Below are positions 53,473 through 60,539 of a stretch of DNA of 64,000 nucleotides, piece after piece. The position numbers were made by a program, and so were the translations under genes. Each line of letters opens with the position of its first letter. Positions within the stretch are counted from its first letter, which is position 1. Under the pieces are notes generated by a model. The model saw only the letters and a list, made by a program, of their open reading frames with translations, made no database searches and had not been told where the DNA came from. The DNA lies in assembly GCA_023384675.1 (NCBI GenBank), contig JAHDVK010000013.1:89139-153138 (forward strand). Reading direction: 5' to 3'. This DNA comes from Bryobacteraceae bacterium (GTDB lineage: Bacteria > Acidobacteriota > Terriglobia > Bryobacterales > Bryobacteraceae).

Positions 53473-53997
53473 TTAACTGTTGTTGAGCGACAGCACCGCC
53501 GGATGGCGGTTCGTCAGGATCGTTTCGCGGCCCGGCACCAGGCAGAGATGGACTTCGAGCGTCTCGCCCGCGCAGTGAAACGGCACGATGCTCCACTGGC
53601 TTTTGGCCGCGCTGCGCGTGGTGAAATTCCGGCCGTAAATCACGGTGGGAATCGAAAGCCCCATCGGCCCCAAATGTTCCTCCAGCATGGTCTTCACGTT
53701 GCCCAGGATCATGTTGCAGACCTCGCCCATGGCGTCCAGCACCTCTTCGTCCACGTGTGTGAACTCCTGCATCAGCAGCCTTCCGGAGACATGGCGCGCC
53801 ATCCCCGCCGAGCAGGCCACCGTGCCCGACCCGGCCCACGTCCCAGCCAGCCCAATCAGCGCCACCACCCCCTCCGCGGGAGAGGGCGCGGAATCGTCCA
53901 CGTAGGAGCGGCCCACTTCCAGGTTGATGCCCAACATGGTCGAAAACACGTGGCTCGTGGCCCGCGTGATCATCCCCGATAGCTCTTCGTGTGTCAT
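53473..53997 (-). CDS. cheX: CheX-type CheY-P phosphatase
   Basis: Cytosolic protein of 174 residues of the CheC/CheX/FliY phosphatase class. The catalytic ExxN site lies in LDAMGEVCNMILGN (about 87-100), where Glu and Asn attack CheY-phosphate. The fold is otherwise alpha/beta with VSGRLLMQEF before the site. It lies between cheY and cheW, so its target should be the response regulator encoded upstream. Spacing to cheY is 30 bases. Confidence 0.85.
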   Translation of the reverse strand: MTHEELSGMITRATSHVFSTMLGINLEVGRSYVDDSAPSPAEGVVALIGLAGTWAGSGTVACSAGMARHVSGRLLMQEFTHVDEEVLDAMGEVCNMILGNVKTMLEEHLGPMGLSIPTVIYGRNFTTRSAAKSQWSIVPFHCAGETLEVHLCLVPGRETILTNRHPAVLSLNNS

Positions 53998-54027
53998 AGA
54001 ACCCGAATTCCCTCCACCGCGCCGGGC

Positions 54028-54399
54028 CTAGATAATGCCCGCCAGCTTTTCCTTGATCTGCTCGGCGGTAAACGGCTTTTTCACATAACCGGCCGCGCCC
54101 AGATTCACGGCCTCCATCACCTTCGAGCTGCCCCCCTCGGTGGTGACCATGATGAACGGTACGCTCTTGAGCGTTTCGTCGGACTTCACCGCGTTCAGAA
54201 ACTGAAGCCCGTCCATGTTCGGCATGTTGATGTCGGACAGGATCAGCCCGACCTTCGTCTCCTTCAGGCGCGCCAGCGCCTCGACGCCGTCGCCCGCCTC
54301 AACCACCTGGCCGAGCGGAACCTCGGCCTGCACCAGAACGCGCTGCAGGATCTTGCGAATCGCCGCGGAATCATCAACGATCAGGACGTCAACTGCCAT
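54028..54399 (-). CDS. cheY: CheY-like single-domain response regulator
   Basis: Receiver domain only, 123 residues, no output domain. The acidic pair is IVDDS, the phosphorylated Asp is in LILSDINMP, the switch Thr is in IMVTTEG and the Lys is in YVKKPF. It begins at ATG 54399 with a strong GGGAGGT site. It is the first gene of a small operon with a CheX phosphatase and a CheW-like protein. It may steer motility or another output by direct binding; the partner kinase is elsewhere. Confidence 0.95.
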   Translation of the reverse strand: MAVDVLIVDDSAAIRKILQRVLVQAEVPLGQVVEAGDGVEALARLKETKVGLILSDINMPNMDGLQFLNAVKSDETLKSVPFIMVTTEGGSSKVMEAVNLGAAGYVKKPFTAEQIKEKLAGII

Positions 54400-54465
54400 C
54401 AGTCCGGAGACCTCCCGGTTCCAAATGGCTCATCGGCCCCCGCGGGCGAAGATTGAAGGAAAGAT

Positions 54466-55527
54466 TCAGACGTGCCGGAGCAGCGCCTCGACGGTCTCGC
54501 CCGTGCCCGCCTTGCCGCCGAGGTCGGGCGTCAGAGCCTCGCCCCCGGCCAGCACCGCGCGCACGGCGGCTTCCATGGCCGAGGCCATGCCCGGCTCTCC
54601 CAGGTGCTCCATCATCATCGCCGCCGCCAGCACGGTGGCGAGCGGGTTCGCCACGCCCTTGCCCGCGATGTCGGGCGCCGAGCCATGCACGGGCTCGAAC
54701 AGCGACGGCGCACGCCGCGCCGGGTCGAGGTTCGCGCTCGGCGCCAGTCCGATCGAGCCGGTCACGATCGCCGACAGGTCGCTCAGAATATCGCCGAACA
54801 GGTTCGACGCCACCACGACGTCGAACGAATCGGGCCGCCTGACGAAGTTCATCGCCGCCGCGTCCACCAGCAGCGATTCGGTCTGAATATCGGGATACTC
54901 GGCGGCCACCTCGCGGAAAACACGGTCCCAGAGCACCATGCCGAAGCCCTGCGCGTTCGATTTGGTGATGGACGCCACGCGCTTGCCGTGATTGCGCTGC
55001 CGCGCCAGGTCGAAGGCGAAACGGATGATCCGCTCCACGCCGTGCCGGGTGAACACGGAGGTCTGAATCGCCACCTCGTCCGGAAAATGATGATGCACGA
55101 AGCCGCCCGCCTGCGCGTATTCGCCCTCGGTGTTTTCGCGCACCACTACCATGTTGATCGAGCCGCCCTCGTAGCCCTTCAGCGGGCAGGCGACCCCTTC
55201 GTAGAGGTAGGCGGGCCGCACGTTGGCGTAGAGATCGAAGCCGCGGCGGATGGGCAGCAGCAGCCCGTTCAACGTGATGTGATCGGGGATATCGGGATGG
55301 CCGACCGCGCCCAGCAGAATCGCGTCGTGCTGGCGCAGGCGCGGCAGGGCGTCGGGCGGCATCATCACGCCGTGCTCGAAATAGTATTCCGAGCCCCACT
55401 CGTACGAGGCGAATTCCAGAGCCGCTTCCGCGGCCGCGGCGGCCTTTTCCAGCACGCGGCGCGCCGCCGGGATCACTTCATGACCAATGCCGTCCCCGGG
55501 CAGCAGGGCGATCGAATAGCGCTTCAT
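54466..55527 (-). CDS. Tartrate/isopropylmalate-type dehydrogenase (beta-decarboxylating family)
   Basis: NAD- and metal-dependent dehydrogenase of 353 residues. Landmarks: LLPGDGIGHEVI at the start; VVVRENTEGEYAQAGG, the substrate loop; ASNLFGDILSDL with metal-binding Asp; and FEPVHGSAPDIAGKG, the NAD-binding hinge. The loop type is closer to tartrate dehydrogenase than to typical LeuB, but the substrate (tartrate, D-malate or 3-isopropylmalate) is not decided by sequence. ATG 55527 is preferred to one at 55536. Upstream in-frame sequence to 57351 is antisense to two other genes. It is head-to-head with the SDR gene. Confidence 0.87.
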   Translation of the reverse strand: MKRYSIALLPGDGIGHEVIPAARRVLEKAAAAAEAALEFASYEWGSEYYFEHGVMMPPDALPRLRQHDAILLGAVGHPDIPDHITLNGLLLPIRRGFDLYANVRPAYLYEGVACPLKGYEGGSINMVVVRENTEGEYAQAGGFVHHHFPDEVAIQTSVFTRHGVERIIRFAFDLARQRNHGKRVASITKSNAQGFGMVLWDRVFREVAAEYPDIQTESLLVDAAAMNFVRRPDSFDVVVASNLFGDILSDLSAIVTGSIGLAPSANLDPARRAPSLFEPVHGSAPDIAGKGVANPLATVLAAAMMMEHLGEPGMASAMEAAVRAVLAGGEALTPDLGGKAGTGETVEALLRHV

Positions 55528-55554
55528 GCCCTCCATGCTAGCCTGAGGGAAATC

Positions 55555-56331
55555 ATGACGCAGAACCCCTTCTCGCTCGCCGGCAAGACCGCGCTGGTGG
55601 CCGGCGCCAGCCGCGGCATTGGCCAGGCCATCGCCGAGGCGCTCGCCCGCGCCGGCGCCCGCACCATCCTCGCCTCGCGCAATCGCGAAGCGCTCGATGC
55701 CATTGCCGCTGGTCTGCGCGCCGAGGGCTGCGCCGCCGAAGCCGCGGAACTCGACGTGGCCAGCCGCGAGTCCCGCGCGCGCCTGGTCGAATCGCTCCCC
55801 GAGATCGACATCCTGCTCAACGTCGCCGGCATCAACAAGCGCCTCCGCTTCGAGGACTACTCGCGCGAGGACTACGACCGCCTGCTCGAAACCAACCTCC
55901 ACGGGATTGTCGAACTCACCCAGGCCATCGGCCGGCGCATGATCGCGCGCGGCGCGGGCGGCAAGATCGTCAATATCGGCAGCCTGACCTCTGTCACCGG
56001 ATTGCCGTTCGTCTCGGTCTATACCGTCACCAAGGCGGCGCTCGCGGGCCTGACGCGCGCGCTGGCCGCCGAATGGGGCCGCCACAACATTCAGGTCAAC
56101 TGCATCGCGCCCGGCTTCATCGTCACGGACCTGAACCGCGACATGTGGAGCCAGGGTCCGATGCTCGAATGGCTCAAGCAAAGCCAGGCCAACCCGCGCA
56201 CCGGCACGCCCGAGGACGTCGCTCCGCTGGCGGTGTTCCTCGCCGGTCCGGCGTCGGATTACATCACCGGCCAGGTGATCGCCGTGGATGGAGGCTTTTT
56301 GGCCACGCAGGTCTGGCCCTTTCAGCCCTGA
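55555..56331 (+). CDS. SDR family oxidoreductase, gluconate 5-dehydrogenase-like
   Basis: Cytosolic NAD(P)-dependent short-chain dehydrogenase, 258 residues. The cofactor motif is GASRGIG, followed by NVAGI; the catalytic tetrad is seen in IGSLTSVTG with YTVTK (Tyr and Lys). The C terminus VIAVDGGFLA is typical. The family is close to gluconate 5-dehydrogenase and 2-deoxy-D-gluconate 3-dehydrogenase, which act on sugar acids. GAGGGA precedes the ATG. It begins only 27 bases from the divergent dehydrogenase gene, so they may share control, and it is followed closely by two more plus-strand genes. Confidence 0.9.
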   Translation: MTQNPFSLAGKTALVAGASRGIGQAIAEALARAGARTILASRNREALDAIAAGLRAEGCAAEAAELDVASRESRARLVESLPEIDILLNVAGINKRLRFEDYSREDYDRLLETNLHGIVELTQAIGRRMIARGAGGKIVNIGSLTSVTGLPFVSVYTVTKAALAGLTRALAAEWGRHNIQVNCIAPGFIVTDLNRDMWSQGPMLEWLKQSQANPRTGTPEDVAPLAVFLAGPASDYITGQVIAVDGGFLATQVWPFQP

Positions 56332-56337
56332 GGGGAC

Positions 56338-57204
56338 ATGAAACGCCGCGACACGCTTGTGTTTTTTGGAGCGCTCCCGCTGCTGCGCGGCCAGAAGCCG
56401 GGCGAAGGGCCGGAAGTGGAGTGGGTGTGTCCCATGGATCCGGACATCCGCCGGAATTCGCCGGGCACGTGCCCGCGCTGCAAGATGGCGCTGGTGCCCG
56501 GCCTGCCCGTGCCGCGCGAGTATCCGCTGCGCGTGCAAATCACGCCGCGTAACTGGAGGCCCGGCGAGCGCGTCGTGATGCGCTTTGAGGTGCTCCATCC
56601 CGACAGCGGCGCGCGCGTGAAGGAGTTCGTCGAAATGCACGAGATGCTCTTCCACCTGTTCGTGGTGAGCGGCGACCTCGAGTTTTTCATGCACGAGCAT
56701 CCCGAACCGCAATCCGACGGCACGTTCGTGTTTAAAACAACACTGCCGAAGAGCGGTTTTTACCGGCTGCTTGGCGATTTCTACCCCGCGGGCGGGACGC
56801 CGCAGATGGCCGTGAAGACTATTTTCAGCGCGGGCGCCGCGCTGACCAGCTTCGAAACGCCCGCGCTGGCCGCCGAAACCGGTCCCGCGCGCGGCGAAAA
56901 CCTCGAAGCGCGCTTCTGGACCGTGCCCGAGCATCCGCTCGCCGGCCTCCCCACGCAGCTGCACTTCGAGGTCGCGCCGGCCGACGGCCTGGAACAGTAC
57001 CTCGCGGCCTGGGGCCATCTGCTGGCGGCGAGCGCGGACTTGATCGACCTGATCCACACGCACCCGTTCATCGGCGGCGGCGGGGCGCACATGCAGTTCA
57101 ACGCCGTGTTCCCGCGGCCGGGAATGCACCGGCTGTGGCCGCAGTTTCAGCGGCGGGGCGTGGTGAACACGCTGCGATTCACGGTGCCGGTCAAGGCGCT
57201 TTAG
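56338..57204 (+). CDS. Secreted protein with heavy-metal-binding domain
   Basis: Exported protein of 288 residues with a Tat-like leader (MKRRDTLVFFGALPLLRG). A heavy-metal-binding domain of the YxCPMxP type follows at about 28-52: WVCPMDPDIRRNSPGTCPRCKMALVP, with Cys and Met ligands as in copper and heavy-metal efflux proteins. The remaining 230 residues are beta-rich with HEMLFHLFVVSGDLEFFMHEHP, a His/Met cluster that may form another metal site. It follows the SDR by 6 bases. The likely role is binding periplasmic copper or similar; transport is not shown. Confidence 0.82.
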   Translation: MKRRDTLVFFGALPLLRGQKPGEGPEVEWVCPMDPDIRRNSPGTCPRCKMALVPGLPVPREYPLRVQITPRNWRPGERVVMRFEVLHPDSGARVKEFVEMHEMLFHLFVVSGDLEFFMHEHPEPQSDGTFVFKTTLPKSGFYRLLGDFYPAGGTPQMAVKTIFSAGAALTSFETPALAAETGPARGENLEARFWTVPEHPLAGLPTQLHFEVAPADGLEQYLAAWGHLLAASADLIDLIHTHPFIGGGGAHMQFNAVFPRPGMHRLWPQFQRRGVVNTLRFTVPVKAL

Positions 57205-57219
57205 CCCTATTATCGGAGT

Positions 57220-57669
57220 ATGTGGTCCGATCCTGACTTGGTGGCAATGGTGCGGTGGGGCGCCGAGGCGGTTTCGCTGGGCTTGCTGTTGGGCACGGCG
57301 CTGCTGATTCTGCGGCAATGGGGCGAGTTGCCCGCGCGGGTGCCGGCGCATTTCGATTTTCGCGGCATGCCGGACCGCTGGTCGGGACGGTGGATCCTCT
57401 GGCTGATGCTGGGCGTGATGGCGGTGACCTATGTTGGCATGTCGGCAAGCGGCGGCACGCCAGGCTTGCTGGAAGGGCGGGCGCCAGCCTCGGCGCGGCA
57501 GGCGGTGGTGCTGGCGTGGGTGAAGATGAATGTACTGGCGACACTCGCCTACGCGATGTGGTCGATGGTGCGCGTGGCGCGCGGGCGGATGCCGCGGTTG
57601 AATGTCCGGCTCATAGTCGTGCTGGCGTGCGTGATGATCCTGCCCGTCTATCTGATCAAGGGAGAGTAG
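57220..57669 (+). CDS. DUF1648 membrane protein
   Basis: Integral membrane protein of 149 residues with four probable helices. The DUF1648 signature LPARVPAHFDFRGMPDRW is in the loop after the first helix. The last gene of the short plus-strand set, it lies 15 bases after the metal-binding protein and converges with purA six bases away. Members occur in SdpI-type immunity proteins and many unassigned membrane proteins, and no immunity role is supported here. Confidence 0.85.
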   Translation: MWSDPDLVAMVRWGAEAVSLGLLLGTALLILRQWGELPARVPAHFDFRGMPDRWSGRWILWLMLGVMAVTYVGMSASGGTPGLLEGRAPASARQAVVLAWVKMNVLATLAYAMWSMVRVARGRMPRLNVRLIVVLACVMILPVYLIKGE

Positions 57670-57675
57670 GCGCGC

Positions 57676-58980
57676 TCAACCCAGCAGTTTTTCGAGCTTC
57701 GAACCCGGGCGCACAATCGTTTCCGATCGTTCCGGGCCAGTGGAGACAGCGCCGACTTCGACGCCGGTGCGTTCTTCGAGAAACGCGATGTAGTCGCGCG
57801 CGGTTTGCGGCAGATCTTCGTAGCGCGTGATGCCGGAGGTGGGCGCATCCCAGCCGGGCATGGTTTCATAGACCGCCTCCACCTGTTCGAGCAGCAGGTT
57901 GGCGGCGGGCATCTGTTCGGTGACTTCACCATGGACGCGATAGGCCGTGCAAACCTTCAGTTCGCCCAGGCCGTCGAGAACGTCGAGTTTCGTCACAATC
58001 AGCGAATCGAAGCCATTGACCATCGCGGTGTAGCGCAGCAGCGGGGCGTCAAACCAGCCGCAGCGGCGCGGGCGTCCCGTGACGGAGCCGTATTCGAGGC
58101 CCGCCTCGCGGATACGGTCGCCGCCGGGTCCGGTGTCCTCGGAGGGGAACGGCCCGCCTCCGACGCGCGTGATATAGGCCTTCGACACGCCGATGATGCC
58201 GTCGATCTTCGTCGGAGGCACGCCCGTGCCCGTGCACGCGCCGCCCGCGGCCGCGCTGGAACTCGTCACGAAAGGATACGTGCCATGGTCGATGTCGAGC
58301 ATGGTGCCCTGCGCGCCTTCGAACAGGACGCGCTTGCCGTCGCGGATGGCGGCGTTTAACAGGTGGGCGGTGTCGCAGACCATGGGACGAATGCGCTCGG
58401 CCATGCGCAGGTAGTCGGCGAGGATCTCGTCGAAGCGGATGTCGTCGTCGATGCCGAAGGCGCGCGCGATGGTCTGCTTGTCGTCGGACAGAAAAGAGTA
58501 GAGTGTGCGGAACAGGTCGGGGTTCAGCAGGTCGGCCATGCGGATGCCGCGGCGGCCCACCTTGTCTTCGTAGCACGGCCCTATGCCGCGCGAGGTGGTG
58601 CCGATGGCCACGCGGTCCACGCGCGCTTCGCTGACCTTCTCCACCATGCGGTGGAAAGGAAAGATCACGTGGGCGCGGCTGCTGATGGCGATCTTGCCGG
58701 CGGTGTCGATGCCGGCCTGTTCCAGCATGTCGAGTTCGTCGAGCAGCGCCTGGGGGTCCACCACCACACCGTTGCCGATCACGCCGCGCGTGTGGGGATG
58801 AAGCACGCCGCTGGGAATCAGTTTCAGCACGAACTTCTGGGGCCCGACCTGGACGGTGTGCCCCGCGTTGTGGCCTCCCTGGTAGCGGGCGACGATGTCA
58901 AACTTCTCCGAGAATAAGTCGACGATCTTGCCCTTGCCTTCGTCGCCCCACTGGGAGCCCAGCACGATAATGTTGCTCAT
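57676..58980 (-). CDS. purA: Adenylosuccinate synthetase
   Basis: Cytosolic GTP-dependent enzyme of 434 residues joining IMP and aspartate in AMP biosynthesis. The P-loop GSQWGDEGKGKIVD is at residues 8-21, then GGHNAGHTV with IMP-binding residues, and later SSSAAAGG and VTGRPRRCGWFD. The length is typical. No purine riboswitch-like leader is visible in the 61-base gap to the next gene, which is divergent. Confidence 0.98.
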   Translation of the reverse strand: MSNIIVLGSQWGDEGKGKIVDLFSEKFDIVARYQGGHNAGHTVQVGPQKFVLKLIPSGVLHPHTRGVIGNGVVVDPQALLDELDMLEQAGIDTAGKIAISSRAHVIFPFHRMVEKVSEARVDRVAIGTTSRGIGPCYEDKVGRRGIRMADLLNPDLFRTLYSFLSDDKQTIARAFGIDDDIRFDEILADYLRMAERIRPMVCDTAHLLNAAIRDGKRVLFEGAQGTMLDIDHGTYPFVTSSSAAAGGACTGTGVPPTKIDGIIGVSKAYITRVGGGPFPSEDTGPGGDRIREAGLEYGSVTGRPRRCGWFDAPLLRYTAMVNGFDSLIVTKLDVLDGLGELKVCTAYRVHGEVTEQMPAANLLLEQVEAVYETMPGWDAPTSGITRYEDLPQTARDYIAFLEERTGVEVGAVSTGPERSETIVRPGSKLEKLLG

Positions 58981-59041
58981 GATTCAGTGCCCAAACTCTC
59001 TATCTTATCCCACTCGTTCGCCCATGTTACGCTCATGACTG

Positions 59042-59503
59042 ATGCAGTTGTGCGACGTTTTTCTCACGCTCGGCGAGAGCGTTTTCCACGATCTTCTCAA
59101 ACGCGTTTCCATCAGCCGCCTGCGGACCTATCAGATGTACGAGCAGGTGAAGGTGCGTCTGCACCTGAACAAGCTGAATAGCGAAGCGCTACGCAAGTCC
59201 GCCCCGCGAGTGTGGGATCGGCTGCAGGGCCAGGACGAAGATCTCGCGGCTGACCTGTCGCAGGCCATCCTGGTCTCTCATCTCGAGATGATCATCGCCG
59301 CGCTGGATTTCCTTGGCGTTCAGCACCAGGACGGCTTTTTCGGCAAGGACGCCGACCTGAGCGCGCACCTCACCGAGGGCTGGCAGCAGCGCGCATATGA
59401 TGCCCTGAAGGACAAGTACCCTGCGAGTGTCGTGCGGTTTTATCTAAACCACCTGGGGGTCGAAACCGGCAACGCCACGGCCCTGTTCACGCCTGCGTCA
59501 TGA
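59042..59503 (+). CDS. Conserved hypothetical protein coupled to pheS (153 aa)
   Basis: Unrecognised soluble protein without signal or membrane helix. It is alpha-helical throughout, beginning MQLCDVFLTLGESVFHDLLKRVSISRLRTYQMYEQ and ending in LGVETGNATAL. Its last codons overlap the pheS start as ATGA, so it is translated together with phenylalanyl-tRNA synthetase. It is divergent from purA. Codon use is that of the resident genome. The tight link with pheS-pheT suggests a housekeeping function, but nothing more can be stated. Confidence 0.8.
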   Translation: MQLCDVFLTLGESVFHDLLKRVSISRLRTYQMYEQVKVRLHLNKLNSEALRKSAPRVWDRLQGQDEDLAADLSQAILVSHLEMIIAALDFLGVQHQDGFFGKDADLSAHLTEGWQQRAYDALKDKYPASVVRFYLNHLGVETGNATALFTPAS

Positions 59504-60525
59504 GCATCGCGGACACTCTCACCGAACTGGAAACGCGCGCCGCGGCGCTGCTCGACGACGCTGAGGACGCCGAAGCGCTCGAGACCGCGCGCGTCGAGTT
59601 CCTCGGCCGCAAGGGCGCGCTGGCCGGCATCAGCAAGGAGATGGGCAGGCTCACGCCCGAGGAGCGCGCGCAGGTGGGCCGCCTGCTCAACGGCGTGAAG
59701 CAGAACCTGGAAGCACGCTACGAAACGCGCAAGGCCGGCTTCGAGCGCGCGGCTCTGGACGCGCGCCTGGCGGGCGAATGGCTCGACCTCACGCTGCCCG
59801 CGCCGGGTCCGCGCCCCGGGCGCCTCCATCCGCTGACGCAGATCATGCGCGAACTCGAGGACCTGTTTACCTCGCTTGGCTTCGCCGTCGTCGACGGACC
59901 CGAGGTCGAGACCGAGTGGTATAACTTCGACGCGCTCAATATCCCGCCCGCGCATCCGGCGCGCGACGCGCAGGACACCTTCTGGATGGAGGACGGCCAC
60001 CTGCTGCGCACGCACACCTCGCCGGTGCAGGTGCGAGCGATGGAGCGCTTCGGCGCGCCGCTTCGTATCATCGCGCCGGGGCGCGTGTTCCGCAACGAGG
60101 AACTGGACGCCTCCCACGAGCACACCTTCTATCAGCTCGAGGGCATGATGGTGGACCGGCACGTGTCGGTAGGCCACATGCTCTACTTCATGAAGTCGCT
60201 GCTGGCCGCAATCTTCGGCCGCGAGGTCACCGTGCGGCTGCGCCCCGGCTTCTTCCCATTCGTCGAGCCCGGTTTCGAACTCGACATTCAGTGCCTGCTC
60301 TGCGGCGGCAAGGGCTGCCCTGTGTGCAAGCAAAGCGGGTGGGTGGAGCTGCTGCCTTGCGGGCTGGTGCATCCGAACGTGTTGCGCGCGGGCGGCCTCG
60401 ATCCCGAGGAGTGGAACGGTTTTGCGTTCGGTCTCGGGCTCACCCGCCTGGTGATGATGCGATACGGAATCGACGACATCCGCCACCTGGCCGCGGGCGA
60501 TTTGCGCTTTTTACGGCAGTTCTAG
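59500..60525 (+). CDS. pheS: Phenylalanine--tRNA ligase alpha subunit
   Basis: Catalytic alpha chain, 341 residues, of the heterotetrameric synthetase. The N-terminal coiled coil (about 1-85) binds tRNA. Class II motifs are visible: HPLTQIMRELEDLF, then LRTHTSPVQVRAM, GRVFRNEELDASHEHTFYQLEG (motif 2) and GLGLTRLVMMRYGI (motif 3). A small cysteine cluster, CLLCGGKGCPVC, forms a zinc-binding insertion. The ATG overlaps the upstream stop. pheT follows after 14 bases. Confidence 0.98.
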   Translation: MSIADTLTELETRAAALLDDAEDAEALETARVEFLGRKGALAGISKEMGRLTPEERAQVGRLLNGVKQNLEARYETRKAGFERAALDARLAGEWLDLTLPAPGPRPGRLHPLTQIMRELEDLFTSLGFAVVDGPEVETEWYNFDALNIPPAHPARDAQDTFWMEDGHLLRTHTSPVQVRAMERFGAPLRIIAPGRVFRNEELDASHEHTFYQLEGMMVDRHVSVGHMLYFMKSLLAAIFGREVTVRLRPGFFPFVEPGFELDIQCLLCGGKGCPVCKQSGWVELLPCGLVHPNVLRAGGLDPEEWNGFAFGLGLTRLVMMRYGIDDIRHLAAGDLRFLRQF

Positions 60526-60539
60526 AGGAGCAAGTCAGG

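Noticed and set aside
54466..57351. 961-residue open frame on the minus strand
   Set aside because: Only the last 353 residues match the dehydrogenase. The rest is antisense to the SDR and metal-binding genes.
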